NCBI RefSeq assembly: GCF_002699985.1
Contig: NZ_LKBT01000034.1
Location: 359,860 to 423,859, forward strand
DNA length: 64,000 nt
Direction: 5' to 3'
Source of the DNA: Pseudomonas sp. ICMP 561
GTDB taxonomy: Bacteria > Pseudomonadota > Gammaproteobacteria > Pseudomonadales > Pseudomonadaceae
Positions 8,401 to 17,176 of the stretch are shown here, one piece after another. Each line of letters starts with the position of its first letter. The first letter of the stretch is position 1. Below the pieces are notes generated by a model that saw only the letters and a program-made list of their open reading frames with translations, had not been told where the DNA came from and ran no database searches. The translations under genes were made by a program, and so were the position numbers.

Positions 8401-9255
8401 TCAATCAGGCCCCAGCAACGCCTCATACCCTTCCTTATAAGTCGGATACCTCGGCACCCAGCCCAGTGCTTTAGCCCTCGCATTACTGCATCGTTTGCTG
8501 CCCGCCCGGCGCACGGCGGCGCCTTCGGCCCAATGCGTCACGCCCAGATACTCGCGGATCCACTGCACGACTTCGGCCAGCGGTACGGGCGCATCGTCCA
8601 CGCCAATGTAGCAATCCTCGAGCGCGACACCCTGAGCGTCTGCCTTCAGCAGCAAAGCCAACAATCCCGCGGCGTCGTCGGCGTGTATCCGGTTGCCATA
8701 TAAAGGCGGGTCGATTGCCACGCTGTAACCCTGGCGCACCCGATTCGACAGATCATTGCGATCGGGGCCGTAAATGCCGGTCAGGCGCACAATGCTGGCC
8801 GGGAAGCCGCTATTCAGCGCCACTTGCTCGGCCTCCAGCATGATCTTGCCCGAGAAGGTGTCGGCTTCGGTTGGCGATGTTTCGTCAACCCACTCCCCGT
8901 TTTGCTGGCCATAAACACCGCTGCTGGACACAAAAATGATCCGTTTCGGCTGCTGGCCGCGCTCTTTCAACCACTGAAGCACCCGCTGCTGTCCTTCGAC
9001 ATACGCGGCCCGATAGCCGGTCTCATCACGCTCGGTGGGCGTGGCGCAATACACCAGATAGTCGATGGCCGTGTTGGGCCAAGTGGCAGGAATGGACGGG
9101 CTGAACAGGTCGCCAGCCACGCCGTTCACGCCATCCGGCAGCAGGGCAATAGTGCGCCGCAGGCCATGAACCACCCAGCCTGAAGACAGCAGCTGCGTGG
9201 CCAGACGACTTCCAATATCGCCGCAGCCAGCGATCAGGACAGAAGGTGTAGACAT
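8401..9255 (-). CDS. NAD(P)-binding epimerase/dehydratase-like protein (YeeZ type)
   Basis: This 284-residue Rossmann-fold protein has the nucleotide-binding motif VLIAGCGDIGSRLA at residues 5-18 (GxGxxG) and the SDR-type strands YLVYCATPTERDE and IIFVSSSGVYGQQNGEWVDE. The sequence resembles extended SDR proteins of the YeeZ type. The usual active-site YxxxK is not clear, so catalytic activity and substrate are uncertain. The start was set at MSTPSVLIAG, preceded on the minus strand by GGGAG; a longer open frame would add an unlikely 37-residue N-terminus. It is divergent from exbB. Confidence 0.85.
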   Translation of the reverse strand: MSTPSVLIAGCGDIGSRLATQLLSSGWVVHGLRRTIALLPDGVNGVAGDLFSPSIPATWPNTAIDYLVYCATPTERDETGYRAAYVEGQQRVLQWLKERGQQPKRIIFVSSSGVYGQQNGEWVDETSPTEADTFSGKIMLEAEQVALNSGFPASIVRLTGIYGPDRNDLSNRVRQGYSVAIDPPLYGNRIHADDAAGLLALLLKADAQGVALEDCYIGVDDAPVPLAEVVQWIREYLGVTHWAEGAAVRRAGSKRCSNARAKALGWVPRYPTYKEGYEALLGPD

Positions 9256-9356
9256 GATGAACTCCCTACAAACAAGGCGGGTAAGACGGCCATGAAACAT
9301 GGGCCAAAGCTGACCCGCCAGATGCGTATGATGGAAAAAAAGATACTCTATTACTT

Positions 9357-9385
9357 TTGTTAACAAGAATTACTTGCAATAATAC
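9357..9385 (+). promoter_or_regulatory. exbB: Possible exbB promoter with overlapping palindrome
   Basis: TTGTTA (9357-9362) and TAATAC (9380-9385) are spaced by 17 bp. The perfect palindrome TTGTTAACAA (9357-9366) overlaps the -35 position, and an imperfect AT-rich dyad (ATTACTTGCAATAAT) overlaps the -10. TonB systems are usually iron-regulated by Fur, but the match to the Fur consensus is weak. Confidence 0.3.
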
Positions 9386-9472
9386 CGGCCCGTTTGTTCT
9401 CCTCCTGACGTCGAACGCATAGCGCGACGTAGCAGAGCGACCCACCTTCTTCTTTACTCAGGTCCGGCCAGC

Positions 9473-10456
9473 ATGACACGTACTACCTCCTCCGCTTCGC
9501 CAACCCAGCTACCCAGCCTGCCGCGTGCATGGCGTGGTATCGCAGCACTGCTGCTGAGCCTGATGCTTGCACCTGCTGCTTTCGCTGGTCAGGCTGCTCC
9601 CGCTAATCCAGCTACCGCCCCGGCGCCAGCAACTGCTCCGGCGACGACCCCTGCGCCGTCGTCGCAAACCACTGCACCGGTTGCTCAGGAAGGCGCGGCT
9701 CCGGTTGAAGGCCCCGCGATTGTCGAGCCCGAGGATAACAGCCTCGGCATGTCCCACGACCTGTCGCCTTGGGGTATGTACCAGAACGCAGACATCATCG
9801 TTAAAGCCGTCATGATCGGCCTGGCGATCGCATCGATCATTACCTGGACTATCTGGATCGCCAAGGGTTTCGAATTGCTGGGTGCCAAGCGTCGTCTGCG
9901 CACCGAGATCGCCAACCTGAAAAAGGCCCGCACCCTGTCCGAAGCCAGCGAAAGCGCTGCCAAGGAAGGTACGCTGGCCAACCTGCTCGTCCATGACGCC
10001 ATGGAAGAGATGCGCTTGTCGGTGAACAGCCGCGAGCGTGAAGGCATTAAAGAACGTGTGAGCTTCCGTCTTGAGCGTCTGGTTGCTGCGTGCGGCCGTA
10101 ACATGAGCATGGGCACCGGCGTTCTGGCCACCATCGGTTCGACTGCGCCGTTCGTAGGTCTGTTCGGTACCGTGTGGGGCATCATGAACAGCTTCATCGG
10201 TATTGCCAAAACCCAGACCACCAACCTTGCTGTCGTTGCGCCGGGTATTGCCGAGGCTCTGCTGGCGACGGCACTGGGTCTGGTCGCTGCGATTCCTGCG
10301 GTTGTTATCTACAACGTCTTCGCTCGCTCCATCGCCGGTTACAAAGCACAGGTTTCCGATGCGTCGGCACAGGTTCTGCTGTTGGTCAGCCGTGATCTCG
10401 ATCACCAGCCAACTGCCGACCGTACTCAGTCGCCACATATGGTCAAGGTGGGCTAA
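9473..10456 (+). CDS. exbB: TonB-system proton-channel protein ExbB
   Basis: ExbB, with ExbD, couples the inner-membrane proton gradient to TonB, which powers outer-membrane siderophore and cobalamin receptors. The 327-residue protein has an N-terminal signal-like segment, then an Ala/Pro/Thr-rich periplasmic stretch (about residues 40-90). The conserved ExbB core follows: one membrane helix (IIVKAVMIGLAIASIITWTIW), a cytoplasmic loop, and two C-terminal helices including GSTAPFVGLFGTVWGIMNSF and IAEALLATALGLVAAIPAVV. The long N-terminal extension is typical of the pseudomonad form. It is the first gene of the exbB-exbD-tonB operon; exbD follows within a few bases. Confidence 0.96.
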   Translation: MTRTTSSASPTQLPSLPRAWRGIAALLLSLMLAPAAFAGQAAPANPATAPAPATAPATTPAPSSQTTAPVAQEGAAPVEGPAIVEPEDNSLGMSHDLSPWGMYQNADIIVKAVMIGLAIASIITWTIWIAKGFELLGAKRRLRTEIANLKKARTLSEASESAAKEGTLANLLVHDAMEEMRLSVNSREREGIKERVSFRLERLVAACGRNMSMGTGVLATIGSTAPFVGLFGTVWGIMNSFIGIAKTQTTNLAVVAPGIAEALLATALGLVAAIPAVVIYNVFARSIAGYKAQVSDASAQVLLLVSRDLDHQPTADRTQSPHMVKVG

Positions 10457-10459
10457 ACC

Positions 10460-10885
10460 TTGGGCATGCATCTGAAAGAAGGCGACGACGATCTCGCCGA
10501 AAACCACGAAATCAACGTAACGCCGTTCATCGACGTCATGTTGGTCCTGTTGATCATCTTCATGGTGGCAGCGCCTTTGGCGACGGTTGATATCAAAGTC
10601 GACCTGCCCGCCTCGACCGCCAAGCCGCAGCCCCGGCCCGAGAAACCAGTGTTCCTCAGCGTCAAGGCTGATCAGAGTTTGTACCTGGGCGACGACAAAG
10701 TCGCTCCTGAGCAGTTGGGTCAGATCCTCGACGCCCGAACCAAGGGCAAAAAGGACACCACGATCTTCTTCCAGGCCGATAAAGGCGTGGATTACGGTGA
10801 CCTGATGGAAGTGATGAATGCCCTGCGCTCTGCGGGCTACCTCAAAGTCGGTCTGGTCGGTCTCGAGACGGTTGGTAAGAAATGA
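10460..10885 (+). CDS. exbD: TonB-system protein ExbD
   Basis: ExbD is the single-pass partner of ExbB and carries the proton-binding aspartate in its membrane helix. The sequence NHEINVTPFIDVMLVLLIIF shows the helix with that aspartate, followed by a periplasmic domain. A TTG at 10460 (141 residues, MGMHLKEG) has an AGGTGGG Shine-Dalgarno at ideal spacing and matches related pseudomonad proteins. An ATG two codons later (10466) is the alternative start. The gene begins three bases after the exbB stop and overlaps the tonB start by four bases (ATGA), so translation is coupled. Confidence 0.93.
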   Translation: MGMHLKEGDDDLAENHEINVTPFIDVMLVLLIIFMVAAPLATVDIKVDLPASTAKPQPRPEKPVFLSVKADQSLYLGDDKVAPEQLGQILDARTKGKKDTTIFFQADKGVDYGDLMEVMNALRSAGYLKVGLVGLETVGKK

Positions 10886-11625
10886 TCAGTACGCGCCAAA
10901 AACTGACGCGCTATAGCGGTAGTCTGTTGTTGGTGCTGGCCGTGCATGCCATCGCGATCGTGGTCGCACTCCGCTGGCCTGCATCCCAGGCCATCGAGCT
11001 GCCTCCGGCGGCCATGATGGTGGAGTTGGCACCTGAGCCAGAACCGGCCCCGCCGCCGCCACCGCAAGTGGTTCAGCCGCCTCAACCTCCAGCCCCCGAG
11101 GAAGAAATCATTCCCAAGGTGGCTGAAGTCGAAAAGGCAGAAATTGCTGTGCCCAAGCCGGTGGTCAAGCCGAAGCCAAAACCTCAGCCGCCAAAGCCGG
11201 TGAAAAAGCCTGAGCCTCCGAAGGATTTGCCAGCCGACGAGAAACAGGTCGATACACCGCCTACGACAGCCAAGGTCGAGAAATCGGCTGCGCCAACGCC
11301 ACCCAGTCAGCCTGCACCGCCAAGCAATGCGCTGCCTACCTGGCAGGGTGATTTGCTGAAGCATCTGGCCAAGTTCAAGAAGTACCCGGAAGATGCTCGC
11401 CGTCGCGGTATGCAAGGGGTCGCTCGCTTGCGCTTTGTGGTTGATGCCGATGGCAACGTGCTGTCGTATTCGATTGCAGGCAGTTCAGGCAGTCCATCGC
11501 TGGACAGGGCCACCATGGAGATGATCCGTCGTGCCCAGCCATTGCCTAAACCGCCAGCGGAAACGCTGAACAACGGCACTATCGAGATCCTGGCGCCGTT
11601 CGTTTATTCACTTGATCGGCGTTAA
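10882..11625 (+). CDS. tonB: Energy transducer TonB
   Basis: TonB spans the periplasm and transmits energy from ExbBD to TonB-dependent receptors. The 247-residue protein has an N-terminal membrane anchor (about residues 12-32, LLLVLAVHAIAIVVAL), a long Pro/Lys/Glu-rich spacer (about 45-150) and a C-terminal TonB domain (GVARLRFVVDADGNVLSYSI and a following amphipathic helix). The start overlaps the exbD stop. The gene ends the operon; oxyR follows after 91 bp. Confidence 0.95.
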   Translation: MISTRQKLTRYSGSLLLVLAVHAIAIVVALRWPASQAIELPPAAMMVELAPEPEPAPPPPPQVVQPPQPPAPEEEIIPKVAEVEKAEIAVPKPVVKPKPKPQPPKPVKKPEPPKDLPADEKQVDTPPTTAKVEKSAAPTPPSQPAPPSNALPTWQGDLLKHLAKFKKYPEDARRRGMQGVARLRFVVDADGNVLSYSIAGSSGSPSLDRATMEMIRRAQPLPKPPAETLNNGTIEILAPFVYSLDRR

Positions 11626-11716
11626 CTCGTAATTTTGATACAACGCAGTTACTTGATAACGTGCGTCTATCGATTGCAGCCGCTATGCTGGGGCCGCAAC
11701 TTCATGGACGCACGTT

Positions 11717-12640
11717 ATGACTCTCACAGAATTGCGCTACATCGTTACCCTCGCTCAGGAACAGCACTTCGGCCACGCTGCTGAACGCTGTCACGTCAGT
11801 CAGCCGACATTGTCGGTGGGCGTCAAAAAGCTTGAAGATGAACTGGGTGTGCTTATTTTTGAGCGCAGCAAGAGTGCCGTGCGTCTGACCCCCGTGGGTG
11901 AAGGCATCGTCGCTCAGGCACAAAAGGTTCTGGAACAAGCCCAAGGCATCCGTGAGTTGGCCCAGGCTGGCAAGAACCAGCTGACCGCGCCACTCAAAGT
12001 CGGTGCGATCTACACCGTCGGCCCTTACCTGTTCCCGCATTTGATTCCGCAACTGCACCGGGTCGCCCCGCAAATGCCGTTGTATATCGAAGAAAACTTC
12101 ACTCACGTGCTGCGCGACAAACTGCGTAACGGTGAGCTGGATGCGATCATCATCGCCCTGCCGTTCAATGAAGCCGACGTGCTGACCATGCAGCTTTATG
12201 ACGAGCCGTTCTACGTCCTGATGCCTGCAGATCACCCATGGACTCAGAAAGAAACCATCGACGCCTCGGCGCTCAACGACAAGAGCCTGTTGCTGCTGGG
12301 CGAAGGTCATTGCTTCCGTGATCAGGTGCTTGAGGCTTGCCCGACCCTGACCAAGGGCAGCGAAGGTGCCAAGCACACGACGGTGGAATCCAGCTCCTTG
12401 GAAACCATTCGCCACATGGTTGCTTCTGGCCTGGGGATTTCGATCCTGCCGATGTCGGCGGTGGACAGCCATCACTACGCGCCTGGCGTAATAGAAGTGC
12501 GTCCGCTGACGCCACCGGTTCCGTTCCGCACAGTAGCGATTGCCTGGCGCGCCAGCTTCCCGCGGCCCAAGGCAATCGAGATCCTCGCTGACTCCGTGCG
12601 TCTGTGCTCGGTGGCACGTCCGAAAACCCAAGCGAGCTGA
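11717..12640 (+). CDS. oxyR: Hydrogen-peroxide sensor OxyR (LysR family)
   Basis: OxyR is a LysR-type regulator that activates catalase, peroxidase and related genes when peroxide oxidises two cysteines. The 307-residue protein has the N-terminal helix-turn-helix (HFGHAAERCHVSQPTLSVGVKKLE, about residues 18-41) and the redox pair C199 and C208 in GEGHCFRDQVLEACP. The spacing equals that of E. coli OxyR, so this is assigned as OxyR rather than a generic LysR protein. It is followed eight bases later by recG, an adjacency known in Pseudomonas. Confidence 0.96.
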   Translation: MTLTELRYIVTLAQEQHFGHAAERCHVSQPTLSVGVKKLEDELGVLIFERSKSAVRLTPVGEGIVAQAQKVLEQAQGIRELAQAGKNQLTAPLKVGAIYTVGPYLFPHLIPQLHRVAPQMPLYIEENFTHVLRDKLRNGELDAIIIALPFNEADVLTMQLYDEPFYVLMPADHPWTQKETIDASALNDKSLLLLGEGHCFRDQVLEACPTLTKGSEGAKHTTVESSSLETIRHMVASGLGISILPMSAVDSHHYAPGVIEVRPLTPPVPFRTVAIAWRASFPRPKAIEILADSVRLCSVARPKTQAS

Positions 12641-12648
12641 GTGGTCCC

Positions 12649-14724
12649 ATGAGCGAGTTGTCTCAAGTCTCGGTCACCGCGCTGAAGGGTGTCGGCGAGG
12701 CCATGGCCGAGAAGCTCGCCAAGGTCGGTCTGGAAAATCTGCAGGACGTATTGTTTCACTTGCCTTTGCGTTACCAGGACCGCACCCGTGTTGTGCCTAT
12801 CGGTCAGTTGCGTCCCGGCCAGGACGCGGTGATTGAAGGAACGGTCAGCGGCGCTGATGTGGTGATGGGCAAGCGGCGCAGTCTGCTGGTGCGTCTGAAC
12901 GATGGCACCGGAAGCCTGAGCCTCAGGTTTTATCACTTCAGTAACGCGCAGAAAGAAGCGCTCAAACGCGGCACCCACATCCGCTGTTTCGGTGAGGCCC
13001 GGCCCGGCGCATCAGGTCTGGAAATCTATCATCCGGAATACCGTGCGCTGACTGGCAGCGAACCCGCGCCCGTGGAGCAAACGCTCACGCCGATCTACCC
13101 GACGACCGAGGGCCTTACCCAGCAGCGCTTGCGCCAGTTGAGCCAGCAAACGCTTACCCTGCTTGGGCCAAAAAGTCTGCCAGACTGGTTACCTGAAGAG
13201 CTCGCGCGGGATTATCAGCTTGCGCCGCTGGATGATGCGATTCGCTATCTGCACCACCCGCCCGCTGACGCCGATGTCGAAGAGCTCGCCCTCGGCCATC
13301 ACTGGGCCCAGCATCGGTTGGCGTTTGAAGAGCTGCTGACCCATCAGCTTTCCCAACAGCGTTTACGCGAAAGCCTGCGTTCGCAGCGTGCTCCGGCGTT
13401 GCCGCTGGCCAAGAAGCTGCCGAAGCAATTTCTCGCCAATCTTGGCTTCCCGCCCACCGGAGCCCAGCAGCGTGTCGGCAAGGAAGTGGCCTACGATTTG
13501 AGTCAGCCGGAGCCCATGCTGCGTTTGATTCAGGGCGATGTGGGCGCAGGAAAAACCGTAGTCGCTGCCCTGGCCGCGCTTCAGGCGCTGGAGGCCGGTT
13601 ACCAGGTCGCGCTGATGGCGCCGACCGAGATTCTTGCCGAGCAGCACTACATCAACTTCAAGCGCTGGCTGGAACCCCTGGGTATTGAAACCGCCTGGCT
13701 GGCGGGCAAGCTCAAGGGCAAAGCGCGGGTCAGCTCGCTGGAGCAGATCGCGGGCGGCACGCCAATGGTGGTCGGCACCCATGCGCTGTTTCAGGACGAA
13801 GTGCACTTCAAGAATCTCGCCCTGGTGATTATCGACGAGCAGCACCGCTTCGGTGTGCAGCAACGTCTGGCCCTGCGCAAGAAAGGCGTTGGTGGCCTGA
13901 TGTGTCCGCACCAGTTGATCATGACGGCCACACCGATTCCACGGACGCTGGCGATGAGCGCCTACGCGGATCTGGACACTTCGATCCTCGATGAGCTGCC
14001 GCCCGGACGTACCCCGGTCAACACGGTGCTGGTGGTCGACTCCCGGCGTATCGAAGTTATTGAGCGCGTGCGTGCGGCATGTGCCGAAGGTCGGCAGACG
14101 TATTGGGTCTGCACATTGATCGAGGAGTCCGAAGAGCTGACGTGTCAGGCGGCGGAAACGTCCTTCGAAGAGCTGACCAGCGCATTGGGTGAATTCCGCG
14201 TCGGCTTGATCCACGGACGCATGAAGCCGGCTGAAAAGGCTGCTGTCATGGCCGAGTTCAAGCAGGGTGCGCTGCAATTACTGGTGGCGACGACCGTGAT
14301 TGAGGTTGGCGTGGACGTGCCCAATGCCAGCCTGATGATCATTGAGAACCCCGAACGACTGGGGTTGGCCCAACTGCACCAACTGCGCGGCCGGGTCGGA
14401 CGTGGTAGCGCCGTCAGCCATTGCGTGCTGCTTTACCATCCGCCGCTTTCGCAAATAGGCCGCCAGCGGTTGGGCATCATGCGTGAAACCAATGATGGTT
14501 TCGTGATTGCCGAGAAAGATCTGGAATTGCGCGGCCCCGGCGAGATGCTCGGCACCCGGCAAACCGGCCTGCTGCAGTTCAAAGTGGCCGACCTGATGCG
14601 CGACGCAGACCTGTTGCCTGCCGTACGTGACGCGGCTCAAGCACTGATTGAGCGCTGGCCGCAACATGTCAGCCCGCTCCTTGAGCGCTGGTTGCGTCAC
14701 GGCCAGCAATACGGCCAGGTGTGA
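12649..14724 (+). CDS. recG: ATP-dependent DNA helicase RecG
   Basis: RecG is a monomeric SF2 helicase that reverses stalled forks and branch-migrates recombination intermediates. The 691-residue length is standard. The protein has an N-terminal wedge/OB domain (about residues 1-160), Walker A GDVGAGKTVVA at about residue 295, the DEQH box IIDEQHRFGV, motif III TATPIPRTLA and the C-terminal helicase motif QLRGRVGRGSAVSHC. The start was set at MSELSQVSVTALKGVG, as in relatives; a longer open frame overlaps oxyR. Confidence 0.97.
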   Translation: MSELSQVSVTALKGVGEAMAEKLAKVGLENLQDVLFHLPLRYQDRTRVVPIGQLRPGQDAVIEGTVSGADVVMGKRRSLLVRLNDGTGSLSLRFYHFSNAQKEALKRGTHIRCFGEARPGASGLEIYHPEYRALTGSEPAPVEQTLTPIYPTTEGLTQQRLRQLSQQTLTLLGPKSLPDWLPEELARDYQLAPLDDAIRYLHHPPADADVEELALGHHWAQHRLAFEELLTHQLSQQRLRESLRSQRAPALPLAKKLPKQFLANLGFPPTGAQQRVGKEVAYDLSQPEPMLRLIQGDVGAGKTVVAALAALQALEAGYQVALMAPTEILAEQHYINFKRWLEPLGIETAWLAGKLKGKARVSSLEQIAGGTPMVVGTHALFQDEVHFKNLALVIIDEQHRFGVQQRLALRKKGVGGLMCPHQLIMTATPIPRTLAMSAYADLDTSILDELPPGRTPVNTVLVVDSRRIEVIERVRAACAEGRQTYWVCTLIEESEELTCQAAETSFEELTSALGEFRVGLIHGRMKPAEKAAVMAEFKQGALQLLVATTVIEVGVDVPNASLMIIENPERLGLAQLHQLRGRVGRGSAVSHCVLLYHPPLSQIGRQRLGIMRETNDGFVIAEKDLELRGPGEMLGTRQTGLLQFKVADLMRDADLLPAVRDAAQALIERWPQHVSPLLERWLRHGQQYGQV

Positions 14725-14811
14725 TGCAAATCGTCGCTTTGATGATCACATCACACCGGAAACATCCAAGCTGGTTATACTTCAGCGACTGTAGGAAATT
14801 GGATACCCGTC

Positions 14812-16209
14812 ATGACAGAAGTTGCCCACGTCGATGAAGCGCCTCACGCCCCGTCCGTCATTCGGCAGTTGCTTGGCAAGCTAGCGATCAGCTACCGCGA
14901 GGTTGATGATTCCCTGCACCTGCCAGCAGCACGAAGAGTCCAGGCCGTCCTGGTCGAGGATGCCGTTGGCGCACTTCTGATCCTGTTCCCGCAAAGCCAA
15001 TTGCTGGACCTCAGCCGCATCACCGAGCTGACCGGTCGCAAGCTGGTGGCGGTGCCGCACTCGCGCATGCTGAAAATGTTGGCCAAACACAGCCTGCAAG
15101 TGCTGCCGGGCTTGCCTGCCCTGACCAGCTCGCCGTGCCTGTATGACGATCGTTTGCTGCAAGAGCCTTCGGTGCTGATTGGTTCGGGTGAGCCCGGCGT
15201 CCTGCTGGAAATCAGCAGCGACGACTTCAAGACCATGTTGAACAAGGCCAGCGCCGCGCATTTTGGTGAGCTGCTGAGCACTATTCATCCCAATCTCGAT
15301 CGTCCTGATGATGATCGCGAAGAAATTACTCAGGCCATGCAAGCCTTTACCGCGCGCCGCATTCAGCAGCGTCTGGAAGCGACGCTGGAAATCCCGCCGC
15401 TGGCTGAAACCGCGCAGAAGATCATCAAGCTGCGGGTCGATCCCGATGCAACCATTGATGACATTACCGGCGTCGTCGAGACCGATCCGGCGCTGGCTGC
15501 TCAAGTCGTGAGCTGGGCGGCATCGCCTTACTATGCCTCTACCGGCAAGATTCGCTCGGTTGAAGACGCCATCGTGCGCGTGCTCGGGTTTGATCTGGTC
15601 ATCAATCTGGCGCTGGGCCTGGCGTTGGGCAAAACCCTCAGTCTGCCCAAGGACCACCCGCAACAGACCACGCCTTACTGGCAGCAGTCGATTTATACCG
15701 CTGCGGTCATTGAAGGCCTGACTCGTGCGATGCCTCGCGCGCAACGCCCGGAAGCGGGCCTGACGTATCTGGCGGGTCTGCTGCATAACTTCGGTTATCT
15801 GCTGCTGGCTCACGTGTTCCCGCCGCATTTCTCGCTGATCTGCCGCCAGTTGGAAGTTAACCCACACTTGCACCACAGCTTTGTCGAGCAACATTTGCTG
15901 GGGATCAGCCGTGAGCAGATGGGCTCCTGGTTGATGCGCTACTGGGACATGCCGGATGAGTTATGCACAGCCCTGCGCTTCCAGCACGATCCAGGCTATG
16001 ACGGCGAGCACAGCGCTTACGCCAACCTGGTTTATCTCTCGGTACGTCTGCTGCGCCAGAACGGCATTGGTTCGGGCCCCAAAGAAGATATCCCCGACGA
16101 ACTGTTCGCCCGCTTGAGCCTGAGCCGCGAAAAAGCAGAAGAGTCGGTGCGCAAGGTGCTTGAAGCCGAAGTGCTGCTACGGGAACTGGCTTCGCAGTTT
16201 TCTAGCTGA
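14812..16209 (+). CDS. YbaK-like domain fused to HDOD signalling domain
   Basis: This 465-residue protein has two parts. The N-terminal half (about residues 15-150) resembles the YbaK/ProX aminoacyl-tRNA deacylase fold (RRVQAVLVEDAVGALLILFP, LTGRKLVAVPHSRM). The C-terminal half (about 185-400) is an HDOD domain (PPLAETAQKIIKLRVDPDATIDDI, LAGLLHNFGYLLLAHVFP). HDOD proteins are output or scaffold modules in bacterial signalling. No metal-binding HD dyad is obvious, as expected for HDOD. Whether the YbaK-like part still edits tRNA is unknown. It lies 87 bp after recG. Confidence 0.85.
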   Translation: MTEVAHVDEAPHAPSVIRQLLGKLAISYREVDDSLHLPAARRVQAVLVEDAVGALLILFPQSQLLDLSRITELTGRKLVAVPHSRMLKMLAKHSLQVLPGLPALTSSPCLYDDRLLQEPSVLIGSGEPGVLLEISSDDFKTMLNKASAAHFGELLSTIHPNLDRPDDDREEITQAMQAFTARRIQQRLEATLEIPPLAETAQKIIKLRVDPDATIDDITGVVETDPALAAQVVSWAASPYYASTGKIRSVEDAIVRVLGFDLVINLALGLALGKTLSLPKDHPQQTTPYWQQSIYTAAVIEGLTRAMPRAQRPEAGLTYLAGLLHNFGYLLLAHVFPPHFSLICRQLEVNPHLHHSFVEQHLLGISREQMGSWLMRYWDMPDELCTALRFQHDPGYDGEHSAYANLVYLSVRLLRQNGIGSGPKEDIPDELFARLSLSREKAEESVRKVLEAEVLLRELASQFSS

Positions 16210-16213
16210 TCCC

Positions 16214-16304
16214 TGTAGGAGCGCGCTTGCCCGCGATTCGGACAGTCAGCTGACATCTTCGTCGACTGACCTGACGCAATCGCGGGCAAGCGCGCTCCTA
16301 CAGT
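16214..16304. repeat. REP pair, family B, after the HDOD gene
   Basis: GTAGGAGCGCGCTTGCCCGC at 16216-16235 is repeated in inverse orientation near 16279-16304. It lies five bases after the stop codon and may also act in termination. Confidence 0.8.
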
Positions 16305-16345
16305 TAATATTCACCTTACACGCTCAATATTGAGTATTGCGCCGA

Positions 16346-16441
16346 CCTGTGGGAGCGAGGCTTGCCCGCGAATCAAGCGACGCGGTATAGCTGGCAAACC
16401 GCGTTATCGTTCTTCGCGGGCAAGCCTCGCTCCAACAGGTT
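16346..16441. repeat. Second REP pair, family B
   Basis: An inverted pair of the unit GGAGCGAGGCTTGCCCGCGA, at about 16350-16373 and 16414-16440, lies just downstream of the convergent GFA gene. The two family B pairs form a tandem array about 230 bp long. Confidence 0.8.
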
Positions 16442-16445
16442 CTTG

Positions 16446-16847
16446 TCAAACAGTCTCCTCTGCCTCCCCCGGCAACTGCTCATCCAGATGCAGCCATGGC
16501 AGGCGATTGTCCGTCCAGATATGACGATCCGCTGGTGCCAGCTCCGGGTGATCGAAGGTGGCGACGGTGACGTCTATCTCTTCCGGGCTATTGCGCGAAA
16601 GCAGGGCCAGTTGCGCCCCGCAGTTATTGCAGAAGTAGCGCACACAGGTCGGGCCGGAGTCGTAGGTCGCGGGGCTGCCCTCGGTCCATTCGAACGAACT
16701 GACCGGCACTGAAATCCAGGTCATGACAATGCCGCCCGACGTGCGACGGCATATGGAACAGTGACAGTGAGCGATGTCTTGCAGTGGCGCATCGAACTGG
16801 TAACGCAGGTTGCCGCAATGGCATCCGCCGGTAGTGATCTGGCCCAT
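16446..16847 (-). CDS. GFA family protein (CENP-V/GFA zinc fold)
   Basis: This 133-residue protein has the cysteine pattern of the glutathione-dependent formaldehyde-activating (GFA) family: GGCHCGNLRYQF at the N-terminus, AHCHCSICRRTSGG in the middle and RYFCNNCGAQL near residue 75. These residues bind zinc in characterised members. Many members do not handle formaldehyde, so the substrate cannot be stated. The gene is monocistronic on the minus strand. Confidence 0.92.
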   Translation of the reverse strand: MGQITTGGCHCGNLRYQFDAPLQDIAHCHCSICRRTSGGIVMTWISVPVSSFEWTEGSPATYDSGPTCVRYFCNNCGAQLALLSRNSPEEIDVTVATFDHPELAPADRHIWTDNRLPWLHLDEQLPGEAEETV

Positions 16848-17176
16848 ATCCCTTTTCCCTTGTGCTAGACGTGCTGATGGAGTTCTGACCGTTCAGGCTC
16901 GCATTCGTCATTAAAAACTAACGCTCAAAGGTTTCAGCGGCGAAAGCTGAATGAAAGCTTGGCCGATTAGGATCAGCTCACCGCCGGCAACAGACCGGTC
17001 AGCCACATGTGCGTTTCACAACGTACTAAGGCCCAGTTAACAACAACAAATGGTGACCCTGATGTGCTCTAGTGCCTTGCTGCATTCCCCGCTTTCGCCC
17101 CCACTCCCTGCGCCGCTCTTTTTGAGCTGATTAGCCTTTCGCCTTAGCCAATCGCGTACCGCCTGGAGTATTTACT
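16848..17176 (+). promoter_or_regulatory. citMHS leader region with Crc/Hfq-type A-rich motif
   Basis: This 329-bp gap upstream of the citrate transporter contains AACAACAACAAA at 17039-17050. It matches the AAnAAnAA catabolite-activity motif bound by Hfq-Crc in Pseudomonas. The motif leads directly into an ATG (17050) that opens a 26-codon frame ending at 17130, with no Shine-Dalgarno. The transporter start at 17177 has its own GGAG. No other feature was seen in the gap. Function is inferred from motif and context only. Confidence 0.4.

Noticed and set aside
16214..16441. A CRISPR-like array from the regular palindromes
   Set aside because: The units alternate in orientation, lie in pairs with unequal spacers, and match Pseudomonas REPs. 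No cas genes are present.
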